Source of the DNA: Deltaproteobacteria bacterium | GTDB taxonomy: Bacteria > Myxococcota > Kuafuiibacteriia > Kuafuiibacteriales > Kuafuiibacteriaceae | Length of the DNA stretch: 64,000 nt | Assembly (NCBI GenBank): GCA_016713425.1 | Contig: JADJPE010000005.1 | Coordinates: forward strand, 5,058,501 to 5,122,500 | Reading direction: 5' to 3' | Shown here: one piece after another, positions 31,860 to 40,841 of the stretch | How the letters are laid out: the number at the start of each line of letters is the position of its first letter | How positions within the stretch are numbered: the stretch's first letter is position 1 | Made by a program: the position numbers and the translations under genes | Notes under the pieces: generated by a model | What the model was told of the DNA's origin: nothing | Database searches by the model: none | What the model saw: only the letters and a program-made list of their open reading frames with translations

Positions 31860-32758
31860 CGCGGTGGCACGGGTTGCCCGCTCGCGATCGCTTCCTGAAT
31901 CGCGGTCTTGAGGGCGGCGAGCTCGCTGGCGTTGAGGGCTCCATCTTGGTCCGCATCGAACTCGGCGAAGAGCGCGGCGCGACGCGTCCGAAGCGCCGCG
32001 GCGATGTCGGCTTTCCACACGCTTCGCTCCTCGACGTCGAGGATTCCGTTTCCATCTGCATCGTACGCTTCAAGAATCGCGTCGCGCTTCGCCTTCAGAC
32101 GCTCGCGCTGTGCGATCCGGAACGCTGTGATCTCGTCGGCGTCGAGCTGACCATTGCCGTTCGCGTCGTAAGTCTCCAGGATGTGGGCACGGCGGGCTTC
32201 GCATCGAGCCTGGAATGTCGCGACCAGAACCGCACGCTCGGCATCATTGAGCTTGTGATCGCCATCTTCGTCGAATGCCCAGCGGACCGCGTGCCATGCT
32301 CGCAGTCGAACCCGAACGCCGAGGCGCCGAATACGCGGACGGTCGGCGCGAAGCTCGCCGAAATCCTCACGGATATTCGCGCGCTCGGCGTCGGAGATCG
32401 CGCCATCTCCATCCTCGTCGTAGTGAGCCATCACGCGCGCTCGATAGGTTGGAAAGTGGCAAGCCAGTCCGGTGTCTGCGACGGCGGGATCGGGCGGATC
32501 TTGTGACGCCTCTTCGGCGATGTCATCGTCGCCGGACGCATCCACGCCCGTGATCGCGTCGCTGATGTCGTCGGCGTCCAGCCCCGCCTCGTCGGCATTG
32601 GCCGACAGATAGGCTGTGGCTTCGGCGAGAAAGAGATCCTGGTCGTCTGAGATGCTGGAATCGGAACCGCCGCAGCCTGTGGCCAGCGTGAGGGCGGTGA
32701 GGGCAGCCGCCGTTTGAGCAAGGGCATTTCGGAACCATCGGGTGTTTTCGTTTCTCAT
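31850..32758 (-). CDS. EF-hand calcium-binding lipoprotein
   Basis: A 302-residue lipoprotein: MRNENTRWFRNALAQTAAAL with lipobox Cys29 (LATGC), then an acidic linker and five canonical EF-hand loops at about 114-125, 163-174, 198-209, 233-244 and 268-279 (for example DEDGDGAISDAE and DADGNGILDVEE). Each loop has Asp at 1, 3 or 5 and Glu at 12, apart from small variations, so calcium binding is likely. It should sit in the periplasm or outer membrane as a calcium sensor, buffer or calcium-stabilised scaffold. The ATG at 32758 follows AGGAGGT. It lies 5 bp after the phosphopantetheinyl transferase gene. Confidence 0.88.
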   Translation of the reverse strand: MRNENTRWFRNALAQTAAALTALTLATGCGGSDSSISDDQDLFLAEATAYLSANADEAGLDADDISDAITGVDASGDDDIAEEASQDPPDPAVADTGLACHFPTYRARVMAHYDEDGDGAISDAERANIREDFGELRADRPRIRRLGVRVRLRAWHAVRWAFDEDGDHKLNDAERAVLVATFQARCEARRAHILETYDANGNGQLDADEITAFRIAQRERLKAKRDAILEAYDADGNGILDVEERSVWKADIAAALRTRRAALFAEFDADQDGALNASELAALKTAIQEAIASGQPVPPRLS

Positions 32759-32763
32759 CTTGT

Positions 32764-33576
32764 CTAACCTCCTGGCTCCTTCGAACCCGCTCCTCCGGGG
32801 GAAGTTGCGCCCGGTGCATCGGATTCTCGAGCGTGCGCGCAATCACTCGGTGCAACACGCGCCGTGCGGTTCGCCCATGCGAAGGCCTCCTCGGAAACCG
32901 CTGCGATGACAACGACTTCGTCATCGGGCGTCTTCATGTGGGACACCCGAATCCCACCTTGGAGCTCGACCTCGGCGGTGGTCTCTGTCAGGTCGGCCAG
33001 CCTGATGTGGGTGAGTGCAAAGGCGAACATGCCGGTGCGCGTAGCCTTTGCGATGGCTTCGCGTGCACCCCACGCGACGCGGTAGACCTCGCGAGGGCCT
33101 CGTTGCTTGCCGAGGGCGATCTCGAACGGCGAGAAGACGCGCTTCTCTAGGCGGGTCAGACGATCAACGTCTTCGGGGTCGATGATGTCGAGCCCCAGAT
33201 GGAAACATCCGTGGTGAGCCGGTCCGACCACGGCCCCTGCCAGGCGGCGCCCATGGCTGATCGCAACGCGATATTGCCGAGCGCGCGCGGCGGCGTCGTC
33301 CTCTGGATCGCCGGAGGTCGGGGGTGCGAGCTCGGGCGCGCCTCGGTGGTCGCGAAGGATCGCAAGAGGTCCCGCGCCGGCGGAAACGAGCGCGTCGTGG
33401 GCCGCAAGTCGACCTGCACACCACTCGCGCCGGCGTCGTGGACTTGCGAGCTCGTCGAAGAGCCGACGCTCGGCCTCGAGCAGCGATGATGGATCGGCGA
33501 CGTCTTCGATTCGGCGGAGTGCGACGGATACGCCAGGCCAGGCTGTCCACGTTCGCGACGACGACACGGGCGGCAT
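32764..33576 (-). CDS. 4'-phosphopantetheinyl transferase-like protein
   Basis: A 270-residue Sfp-type phosphopantetheinyl transferase, which would add the CoA-derived arm to carrier proteins. Motifs: EWCAGRLAAHDAL, ISHGRRLAGAVV, LGLDIIDPEDV (metal-binding D130; the usual acidic residue two positions later is Ile, with Asp133 nearby), VFSPFE, and WGAREAIAKA (169-178). The last has Arg for the usual Lys of WxxKEAxxK, though the second Lys (K177) remains. These changes make activity plausible but uncertain. The last 35 residues are Pro/Gly/Ala-rich. It is followed at 5 bp by the EF-hand lipoprotein gene; no polyketide or NRPS gene is in the window. Confidence 0.72.
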   Translation of the reverse strand: MPPVSSSRTWTAWPGVSVALRRIEDVADPSSLLEAERRLFDELASPRRRREWCAGRLAAHDALVSAGAGPLAILRDHRGAPELAPPTSGDPEDDAAARARQYRVAISHGRRLAGAVVGPAHHGCFHLGLDIIDPEDVDRLTRLEKRVFSPFEIALGKQRGPREVYRVAWGAREAIAKATRTGMFAFALTHIRLADLTETTAEVELQGGIRVSHMKTPDDEVVVIAAVSEEAFAWANRTARVAPSDCAHARESDAPGATSPGGAGSKEPGG

Positions 33577-33752
33577 GAAGCGCGTTTACTGTGCGTGGCG
33601 TGAGATGTCACCGACGGTCGGGACGGGACGGCGCTGTGCGGGCTCTGCGTCCGATTTTCGGCCGTGTTCGGAGACTGTCCGACGACGGGGAGCGGGGGAC
33701 TGCGAAGGGATTGGCAAGAGGTTGTGGCACGGATTCTGCTGTCCCCGGCCTG

Positions 33753-34526
33753 ATGCATTCGGAGAGAGCGAACGGCGTGGCGCGTCCGCGTCGGTCGACG
33801 CGACGATCAAGATCGAAGAATCCCGAGGCCCCAACTGAGGCCCCAATTGAGGCCCCAGTTGAGGCCCCAGTTGATCGGGGCGACGGAGCAGCCACGACCG
33901 ACGAGGTCCAAGTCGATGCCGAGATCCTGAGGCTTGCACTTGGGCTCACGGCAGGCGACGCGCGAGAGATCAAAGTTCGACTGGCGGGTGTCGGCGGAAT
34001 GGCAGGGCTCTACGCGACGGGAAGCGAGCTCTTCGAAGGCATCCTCTCTCGAAAGGCCTGTCAGCGGCTCGATGCGATTCTCGATCTCTGCCGGCGACTA
34101 CTCGTCGCCCCCCGATGGGTGCGACGACGCGTCGATGGACCCGAAGCCGTGCTGCGCATGCTTGGACACGAGCTGGCTCTTTGTCCGGTCGAGTCGTTCT
34201 GGGTCGTGCACCTCGACGCGCGCGGTCGAGCCATCGGGACGACCTGTGTTGCGCGGGGAACGCTGACGTCGTGCCTCGTGCATCCGCGAGAAGTCTTCGC
34301 GCTTGCGCTCCGTGCACGCGCGGCGTCCGTTGTGGTTGTTCACAATCATCCGAGCGGGGATCCAACGCCGAGCGCCGAGGATGAGCGGCTCACCGAAAGA
34401 CTCACGCAGGCTGGAGAGATCTTGGGCATTCCGGTCGTCGATCACATCGTCGTGGGCACCTCGGGGTATCGGTCCTTGGGGATCCCGTGCGAACGCATCG
34501 TCACTACACGTAGCGCGGAATCGTGA
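33753..34526 (+). CDS. radC: RadC-family JAB-domain protein
   Basis: A 257-residue protein whose C-terminal 125 residues form a RadC/JAB (MPN+) domain with the metal-binding set HNHPSGDPTPSAED and an upstream Glu in PVESFWVVHLD. Before it are a helix-hairpin-like part (LAGVGGMAGLYATGS) and a low-complexity N-terminus with Glu-Ala-Pro repeats. Despite the name RadC, a repair role is unproven; such proteins are metallo-isopeptidase relatives. The ATG at 33753 is chosen because the upstream frame is Arg-rich and not family-like. The 3' end overlaps the convergent gene at 34504 by 23 bp. Confidence 0.82.
   Translation: MHSERANGVARPRRSTRRSRSKNPEAPTEAPIEAPVEAPVDRGDGAATTDEVQVDAEILRLALGLTAGDAREIKVRLAGVGGMAGLYATGSELFEGILSRKACQRLDAILDLCRRLLVAPRWVRRRVDGPEAVLRMLGHELALCPVESFWVVHLDARGRAIGTTCVARGTLTSCLVHPREVFALALRARAASVVVVHNHPSGDPTPSAEDERLTERLTQAGEILGIPVVDHIVVGTSGYRSLGIPCERIVTTRSAES
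33825..33872 (+). repeat. Four 12-bp coding repeats in the radC-like gene
   Basis: Four tandem units GAGGCCCCARYT encode Glu-Ala-Pro-Thr/Ile/Val. Copy-number change would keep the frame. Confidence 0.8.
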
Positions 34527-35817
34527 ACTTGATGTCGGCTTCGGTGGGGGTCTCGGTTGAGACCGCGGTGGCCCCGGTAGAATCGGAAGGTGTGGCGTTG
34601 AAGGCTTCGGGCGCAGCCGCATCGGAGGCCGCCGCCTCGGAGGCTTCGGCATCGGTGGTCGCCTTGGCTTCGGCTTCGGCTTCGGAATTCGAAGCCTCGG
34701 GCGGCGCAGGATCACCTTCGAACGTACATTCGAGGTCGTCGATCAGCAGCCAGCCGTCGCGCTGAATGGCTGAGATGAGGATGCGAAATGTACCGGGGTT
34801 TTGAACTGTGAGCTCGTAGTCGCCGCGTTCCGGGCCTGGCTCAAACACATAGCCTGGGCGCGCGCCGCCTTCGATGCAGAAGCCCCTGATGCGGAGCCCA
34901 TCAGCGTAGCGAAGGTGCACGACATCACCCACGGGAAGCGTCCGATGTTTCCCGCTCATCGGAGTCTCGTCCTGGGTCGTAAGAAATGGCGCAGGGCGAA
35001 CTTTCTGGCAGAAGCCCGGTACGAACCGAAGGAGATGGTCGAAGAGCTCGAGCGGGTAGATGTCCAGGATCCCGGTCGCCGGTCCGAATTCGCGCAGGGC
35101 TTTGTTGGCGTATGCGCGGTCCGACAAGCCCGTGTAGAGCGAGGCGAGGAAACGAATGGCCTCGGCCCGGTCGAGGCGGGTCTCACCTTCGTTCGTCATT
35201 CGCGCATGCGCCAGAATCATCGCGTGTTGCGCAAAGCGGACCGACGGTCCAAGTTGGCGCTTCGCCTCGTCGGGATCCACGAGGCTCAAGTCCCCGAGGC
35301 GGTCGGCCGGCGGAACCTCGAAGTAGCGCGCAGAACTCTCGCGGCGTGCAAAGCCTCGCTTGGCCGCAGCTTCGCCCGCTCGATTGGCTTCTTCGCTGTC
35401 TTCGTCCTGCTCGCGACGCTTTCGTTTGTGTCGTCCCTCCTCATCGAAGCAGGCGGCGGTAACTCGAAATGCGTCTTCCTGTCGCAGCGGATCATGGTCG
35501 CGAACGCGCGCCTCTTCGCGCTCGCCGTGGGCGTGGCGACGTGCTTCTTCCTCGATATCGGCGGTGTGGGCGCGCTCCTGGCCGAGACGGATCTCTTCGG
35601 CCTCGACTTCGAGATCGGCGCGGATGTCTTTTTCCTCGGCGTTGATCTCCTGGACTCGATCCGCGCGCTCCGCATCTTGGCTTCGCTTCATCCTGAGGGC
35701 TTTGGTCTTGCGCGATGCGTCTCCCTTGGGCGCGTTGCGCGAAGGGCCTTGGGCGCCGCGAGAAGGAAGGCTTCGAAGCCCGGTCGTGCTGCTTGGCGGC
35801 GGCCCTTTAACCGTCAC
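34504..35817 (-). CDS. Unrecognised protein with charged N-terminus
   Basis: A 437-residue protein I cannot assign. Residues 1-160 are strongly charged (Arg, Glu, Asp, Lys) and likely coiled coil or disordered. Residues about 165-350 look folded: RYFEVPPADRLGDLSLVDP, then LFDHLLRFVPGFCQK, and a beta-rich part (VVHLRYADGLRIRGF, YVFEPGPERGDYEL). Residues about 355-425 are an Ala/Glu/Ser-rich tail. There is no signal peptide or membrane helix. The most upstream ATG is used; a start at MKRSQDAERAD (about residue 43) would be shorter. Coding on this strand is supported by the folded part, but the charged N-terminus could be overextended. Confidence 0.55.
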   Translation of the reverse strand: MTVKGPPPSSTTGLRSLPSRGAQGPSRNAPKGDASRKTKALRMKRSQDAERADRVQEINAEEKDIRADLEVEAEEIRLGQERAHTADIEEEARRHAHGEREEARVRDHDPLRQEDAFRVTAACFDEEGRHKRKRREQDEDSEEANRAGEAAAKRGFARRESSARYFEVPPADRLGDLSLVDPDEAKRQLGPSVRFAQHAMILAHARMTNEGETRLDRAEAIRFLASLYTGLSDRAYANKALREFGPATGILDIYPLELFDHLLRFVPGFCQKVRPAPFLTTQDETPMSGKHRTLPVGDVVHLRYADGLRIRGFCIEGGARPGYVFEPGPERGDYELTVQNPGTFRILISAIQRDGWLLIDDLECTFEGDPAPPEASNSEAEAEAKATTDAEASEAAASDAAAPEAFNATPSDSTGATAVSTETPTEADIKFTIPRYV

Positions 35818-35921
35818 GCCGGCAGTTTACCATAGCCGGCATGGTGAAGATGCGCGGGTTCGCGTAGGATGGCGGACCGGGAGGCCTATGCCCCATTCAG
35901 GGCGCCTCCGGTCGATCGCGC

Positions 35922-38012
35922 ATGGAAAGCTTCGGCAAATATCGGGTCGTGCGCCCGATGAAGATCGGGGGGACCGCAGCGATCTATCTGGCCGTGATGC
36001 GTGGGGAAAATCGTTTCCTCCGCGAGGTGGTGATCAAACGACCTCTTCCTCACTTGGTCGCTGACGCCCGCGCCCGTGCCATGTTCGTTGACGAGGCGCA
36101 CATTGTCTCGCGGCTGGCCCACAGCAACATCTGCCAAGTCCTGGACCTCGTGGCTCGGCAGGATGAGCTGTACCTCGTGCTCGAGTATTTGAAGGGGGTC
36201 GACGTCCGGGAGATCTTGCGCCGGTGCTTCGAGACGAATCGGCTGATTCCGCCTGAGCTCGCGGTTTACATCGGGAGTGAGGCGGCGTCGGGACTCGCGC
36301 ATGCCCACGATGCCGTCGATCTCGATGGTTCGCCGCTGCGCTTGGTTCATCGAGACGTTTCACCCAAGAATATCCGCGTGACGACCGAGGGCGCCGTGAA
36401 GGTGCTGGATTTCGGGATTGCGTGGGCCTCGAACCGAGAGACGGAAACCGCCGTGGGGACGATCAAGGGTACCCTCGGATTCATGTCGCCGGAGCAGATC
36501 TTGGGCGATGTGCTCGATCCGCGCTCCGATATCTTCTCATTTGGAATCGTATTGTTTCAGATGCTGACGGGGCGCAATCCGTTCGAAGGGCCTACGCTCA
36601 AGGAGCGTGTTCGTCGGTTGACCCAGACCGACGCGCCGCCCGTGTCCGACTTCAATGCGGCGCTCGACGACGACATCCAGGCGATCGTAGCCCGTTGTCT
36701 CGAACGCGATCCCGCACAGCGCTATCAGCACATGAACGAGGTTCGAGCGGACCTCGATACGTATTTGTCTCGACTTCATGTCGTTTCACCACGACACCGG
36801 CTGTCGGATTTCTTGGCGTCTCTCTTTCCTGACCTGGGCGCGCCCGACACCGATCTTCAGGGCGTCATGGCGGAGACCGCGCGCAGCGAGACATCGGTGG
36901 ATTCCACCTTGCGTCTCATCTTCCCCGACGACTCCGAGACCGCAAGCCTTGTCGGACGCGCATCCACCCTTGAGGCGGAAAATGAGCGGGCGTCTGTGCC
37001 GCCGCCCATGCCACCGCCAGGATCGACGGTCTCCGTGCGCGGGAGGGCCGCCGATGCGGATCCTGCCGGGCCGGCGTCCGTTTCGGGGACCAACGACGGG
37101 CGCGTTCCGTTGCGAGAGGCGGATATCGAGCGCCCTCTCGACGTGATGGCGACGGGCGCAACGAGCGGGCCCTTCGAGGCTTTCGTGAGCAAGTCCTCGT
37201 CGATTCGGGTGGGCGCTGTCGTTTGGGGGTTCGTTCTGGTTGCCGCCTTCAGCGCGCTGTTCGTCGTTTGGCGATCAGATCACAGTGGGGCTCAAGTCTC
37301 GGCGATTTCGCTCGCGCGCCTGACGCTCGACGGTGGGTCGACTGCACTCGACCCAAATGAGCACCTTCTCGAACCTTCAAGCGATCGAAGCGATGCGTCG
37401 CGTCCTCTGGACGGGCACGCAAGGGGCGACGACGCAGGTCCGTACGGAACTTCTGACGCGAGCGCCAGCGCTAGCGCGAGCTCGGACTCGGACTCGGACT
37501 CGGACTCGGACGCAAGCGTTGGCGGGAAGGTCGAAGGAGAGAAGACCGGAAGAACGGAGACCGGACGTTCGCCGCATCGCACCCACCGGCGCCGCAAGAC
37601 CGTGGACTCGGGGACAGCCGAACGCGATCTCACACCCGCACGGATTTACTTCCGCGCCGCTCAGCGACTGGACCGCATGGGACGTTGGGATGACGCCCGG
37701 ACACTCTACGTGCTGGCCTTTTCGCGTGCGGGGCAGCACCCAGACTCCGCGATCTATCTTAATCTTGGTCTTCTTCACGACCGAAGCGGGGTCCAGCCAA
37801 AGGCTGCCGCATGCTTGCGCGCGTATCTCGAGCGATCGCCGTCGTCCGCGCAGGCGGGCGCGATTCGGACCAAGATCGCGACATATGGGTCTGTACAGAC
37901 GAAGGCCTGTGTTGACCGAAATGAGCTCAGTGCGGCCCGTCGAAAGCGGCTTCGGCAAGGGCCGTTGATCGACCAGTGGATCGAAGAGGCCAAGGCGGAG
38001 GCTCTTCGGTGA
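35922..38012 (+). CDS. Ser/Thr protein kinase with membrane anchor (Hanks type)
   Basis: A 696-residue kinase. Residues 7-285 are the catalytic domain: a degenerate Gly loop (IGGTAAIYLA), Lys39 in VVIKRP, LVHRDVSPKN (His143-Asp145) and DFG 163-165, then a GTLGFMSPEQ activation segment; it should be active. A low-complexity region follows, one membrane helix at about 430-450 (GAVVWGFVLVAAFSALFVVW), a Ser/Asp repeat stretch and a C-terminal TPR-like domain (ARIYFRAAQRLDRMGRWDDA). The kinase is cytoplasmic and the tail probably periplasmic. It is divergent from the unknown gene at 35817 and is followed by a second kinase gene. Confidence 0.9.
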   Translation: MESFGKYRVVRPMKIGGTAAIYLAVMRGENRFLREVVIKRPLPHLVADARARAMFVDEAHIVSRLAHSNICQVLDLVARQDELYLVLEYLKGVDVREILRRCFETNRLIPPELAVYIGSEAASGLAHAHDAVDLDGSPLRLVHRDVSPKNIRVTTEGAVKVLDFGIAWASNRETETAVGTIKGTLGFMSPEQILGDVLDPRSDIFSFGIVLFQMLTGRNPFEGPTLKERVRRLTQTDAPPVSDFNAALDDDIQAIVARCLERDPAQRYQHMNEVRADLDTYLSRLHVVSPRHRLSDFLASLFPDLGAPDTDLQGVMAETARSETSVDSTLRLIFPDDSETASLVGRASTLEAENERASVPPPMPPPGSTVSVRGRAADADPAGPASVSGTNDGRVPLREADIERPLDVMATGATSGPFEAFVSKSSSIRVGAVVWGFVLVAAFSALFVVWRSDHSGAQVSAISLARLTLDGGSTALDPNEHLLEPSSDRSDASRPLDGHARGDDAGPYGTSDASASASASSDSDSDSDSDASVGGKVEGEKTGRTETGRSPHRTHRRRKTVDSGTAERDLTPARIYFRAAQRLDRMGRWDDARTLYVLAFSRAGQHPDSAIYLNLGLLHDRSGVQPKAAACLRAYLERSPSSAQAGAIRTKIATYGSVQTKACVDRNELSAARRKRLRQGPLIDQWIEEAKAEALR
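37481..37510 (+). repeat. Five coding CTCGGA hexamers
   Basis: Five tandem CTCGGA units encode alternating Ser-Asp in the kinase's extracytoplasmic linker. Confidence 0.75.
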
Positions 38013-38105
38013 GCGCGCACGGCGAACGGCTTGGGCTGAGCGCATGGGCTGAGGCCGAGCGCTGAGGCCGAGGCTGAGCGCCGCGTCGAAGGCGGCACTG
38101 TTCGC
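38013..38105. repeat. GGCTGAG-type intergenic repeats between kinase genes
   Basis: The gap between the two kinase genes is built of repeated GGGCTGAGCGC and GCTGAGGCCGAG units (about 38032-38083). No promoter or terminator is obvious. Confidence 0.6.
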
Positions 38106-40736
38106 ATGGGGCACCCGGCTTGTGCGGGTCGCAAAGGCGTCATAACGTCTCGGCGCGTGCGGGCTCTGGGACGATACGATATCCTGCGCCGCCTAGGGTC
38201 GAGTCGGTTGGGCGAGGTCTTTGCGGGTCGGCGTCATCTTCTGGACGGATTGCCGCCGGACGGCCGCCGCTTTGCGCTGACGCGGTTGAGCCAGGCCGTC
38301 GTGGAGCAGCCTGGGGTCCTGGGCGCGTTGGAGGCTGAGGTGAACGGGGCTCGGCGGTTCGCGCACCCAGCCGCCGCTCGGGTGGTGGGGCTTGAACGGG
38401 ACGACGAGGGCAACCCATTCTTGGCCGCTGAGCTCGTCGCTGGGGTCACGCTTGGCGCGGTGCTCCGGCGAGCCCAGGCGGACACGGTACGCCTCAGAGA
38501 ATGCCTGGCGCTGGTCACCGTGGCCGAGGTGGTGGAGGCGATCGAGGCCCTCCACGAGCGCGGCCGGGACGCAGAAGGCGCCACAATCTGTCACGGTGGC
38601 CTCTCGCCGCGAAGCATCTTGCTCGAGGATAGTGGTCGAGGGCGGACGGTCGGAATCGGGTGGGGGCGGGCGCGTTGGTTGATTCCGGTGACGGCTGCGC
38701 GCCACTTGGCCTACATGCCGCCCGAAGCTCTTACTCACGGGAGCACGCCATCGCCGGCCGCCGACATCTATGCTCTTGGGCTGATTCTGTTCGAGACGCT
38801 GAGTGGGCAAGTGCCGTTCGGAGGTCTCGAGGGGGAGGCCTTGCGGGCGGCCATCATCCGGGGGGAGCGCGCGCTCGACGGGCGACTGCTTGGCGTTCCG
38901 GCCCCGGCGCGCGTGGCGATTCAAGCGATGCTCGCGCTGCGGCCAGGCGATCGGCCGAGCCGCCTTGGGGAGGTCTTGCCCGCGCTGCGGGGTCTCGCGA
39001 ATCTCGAGCTGGCGGAGGCGAGACAAGAGATCGTGCGGTGTCTTCGCGCGCTGTTTCCGGATGCGCCCGAACTTCGTCGGGACCTTCCCGTTTCGGTCTC
39101 GTCAGAGGGGTCGCTCGGTGATTTCGACGCACCCCGCGCCCCGGTCGAGGAGGAGCCTGGAATCGTCTTGGGCGACGGCGAGCGGGCTTCCCCGGGGGAT
39201 CTCGAGCCGCGCTCGGCGCGAGCTCCAGAAACGGTGACGACAGCGGTCTCATCGCGCCATCTGGGCCGCTATCGGATCGAAACCTTGCTCGGGAGGTCAG
39301 CGACCACATCGTCCTTCTTTGCGCGCGATGCGAATCTCGAGCGTGAGCTCTTCATCAAGGCACTCGATCCAACGTTGGTCGCCGACACGCGGCTCAAGAC
39401 CGAGGAATGGGTGCGGCTCTTCAAACGCGAGGCGCGTATGGCCGCACGGGTCGCCCATGGTGCGTTGCCTGTGCTCTACGACGCCGGAACGCACGAGGGC
39501 TGCTACTTCGCGGTGTACCAGTGGTTCGAGGGGGCCGTTCTCGCGCGGAAGGTGAACGCGGGGCGTCCGATGGCGACGGCGGATGTGTATCGCGTGATGC
39601 TCGATGTCGTGGATGCGCTGGCTTATCTTCATAGTCGCGGGATTCTTCACGGCGACATCAGGGCCGCAAACATCCTCGTTGGGCCGCGAGGCGCGAAGCT
39701 TCTTGATTTCTCGATGGCGATGATACTCGGCGAAGATGATCATCCGCTGAGGCTCTGCAACATGTACGCGTTGGCGCCGGAATGTCTGGACGGTCTTCCG
39801 TATTCGCCCCGCAGCGAGCAGTTTGCCCTGGGCAGCATGCTGTATGAGATGCTGGTGGGCACACGGCCCTTTCGCGGACCCGATGATCGGGCGCTTGCGG
39901 GGGCGCTGAGGTCCACGACACCGAGGCCGCCCCAGGCGATCGTGCCGACCGCCGATCCCGCGCTGTCAGAGGTGTGCATGCGCCTTCTTGAGCGCGATCC
40001 GATGCTTCGCTTTGAGAGCATGGGCGCTGTCCTCGACCGGATACGCAAGCAGAACATGCGTGCGCGGACGAAGCGGCCGTCGAGCGCCCATGACGCGACG
40101 CCCGGGGCCGATGCTCCGCTGAGCACCGCCGATCTGGAAGCGACCGTCGGTTCCGACGCGCTCGCGCGAGCGCTGCTTGCGCTGCTCCAGCGCACGACGG
40201 CGATCTCTCCCGAGTCATACGATTCTTCGACCACGCTGAATCTACTGGAGCCTCGAGCAGACCCGATCGCGGCCGCCGGGGGCGTCCTTCGCCGGCTGAA
40301 GCGAAGCGGGGACTCCGAGATCGTGGCGAGCATCGCCATTGCGGCGCGGATCTTGAGTAAGCGGCTCGGCTTGGCCGCCACATCGGATCCGCTGATGGGC
40401 TGCATCCCTGACGCGATCATCCAGCTACTCACCGAAGTCGATGGCCTACGCGAAGCGCCGGTGGTTGAGAGCGCGAAGCCCGCCTATGCGTCGACGCTCG
40501 TCCAGGCGGTTTACGCCATTGAGCGATACTTCTCGGCGACGAATCCTACCGATTTGCGTGAGCGTCTGTCCCCGCGACGCGCCTTGTTGGCGTTGAGAGA
40601 AGATGTCGGGTCGAAGATCGGCGAGGCTGTCTTCGGAGCGCTTCTCGACTATCTCCGAGAGATCATATCGGCGCTCGATTGGCCAAGCGACAGCCAAAGC
40701 GAGAACAGCGGGCCACGCAGCAGCTCGCCGGACTAG
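38106..40736 (+). CDS. Tandem pseudokinase-kinase protein
   Basis: An 876-residue protein with two Hanks-type kinase folds. Domain 1 (about 22-300) keeps the fold (YMPPEALTHGS, PAADIYALGLILFE) but has HGGLSPRSIL where HRD should be (163-165) and no DFG, so it is a pseudokinase. Domain 2 (about 387-665) has Lys418 in LFIKAL, HGDIRAANIL (515-517, keeping the catalytic Asp), and DFS instead of DFG (534-536), keeping the metal-binding Asp; activity is possible. The C-terminal 200 residues are helical and unassigned. There is no membrane segment. The ATG at 38106 is used; a GTG at 38157 is an alternative. Confidence 0.85.
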   Translation: MGHPACAGRKGVITSRRVRALGRYDILRRLGSSRLGEVFAGRRHLLDGLPPDGRRFALTRLSQAVVEQPGVLGALEAEVNGARRFAHPAAARVVGLERDDEGNPFLAAELVAGVTLGAVLRRAQADTVRLRECLALVTVAEVVEAIEALHERGRDAEGATICHGGLSPRSILLEDSGRGRTVGIGWGRARWLIPVTAARHLAYMPPEALTHGSTPSPAADIYALGLILFETLSGQVPFGGLEGEALRAAIIRGERALDGRLLGVPAPARVAIQAMLALRPGDRPSRLGEVLPALRGLANLELAEARQEIVRCLRALFPDAPELRRDLPVSVSSEGSLGDFDAPRAPVEEEPGIVLGDGERASPGDLEPRSARAPETVTTAVSSRHLGRYRIETLLGRSATTSSFFARDANLERELFIKALDPTLVADTRLKTEEWVRLFKREARMAARVAHGALPVLYDAGTHEGCYFAVYQWFEGAVLARKVNAGRPMATADVYRVMLDVVDALAYLHSRGILHGDIRAANILVGPRGAKLLDFSMAMILGEDDHPLRLCNMYALAPECLDGLPYSPRSEQFALGSMLYEMLVGTRPFRGPDDRALAGALRSTTPRPPQAIVPTADPALSEVCMRLLERDPMLRFESMGAVLDRIRKQNMRARTKRPSSAHDATPGADAPLSTADLEATVGSDALARALLALLQRTTAISPESYDSSTTLNLLEPRADPIAAAGGVLRRLKRSGDSEIVASIAIAARILSKRLGLAATSDPLMGCIPDAIIQLLTEVDGLREAPVVESAKPAYASTLVQAVYAIERYFSATNPTDLRERLSPRRALLALREDVGSKIGEAVFGALLDYLREIISALDWPSDSQSENSGPRSSSPD

Positions 40737-40823
40737 CTTCGATCCGACCACGCGCGGACGTCGTTGATGATCCGAGCGAGCCGACGCCGGGCCGGGCTGA
40801 GCTCCCCTGAGCTCCCGTCGCCG

Positions 40824-40838
40824 GCAGCCATTGGCTGC
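40824..40838. terminator. Hairpin between convergent kinase and oxidase operons
   Basis: GCAGCC and GGCTGC pair around a three-base loop just beyond the oxidase subunit IV stop and about 90 bases after the kinase stop. No T-run follows on either strand, so it is a weak or Rho-assisted terminator at best. Confidence 0.35.
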
Positions 40839-40841
40839 GCG

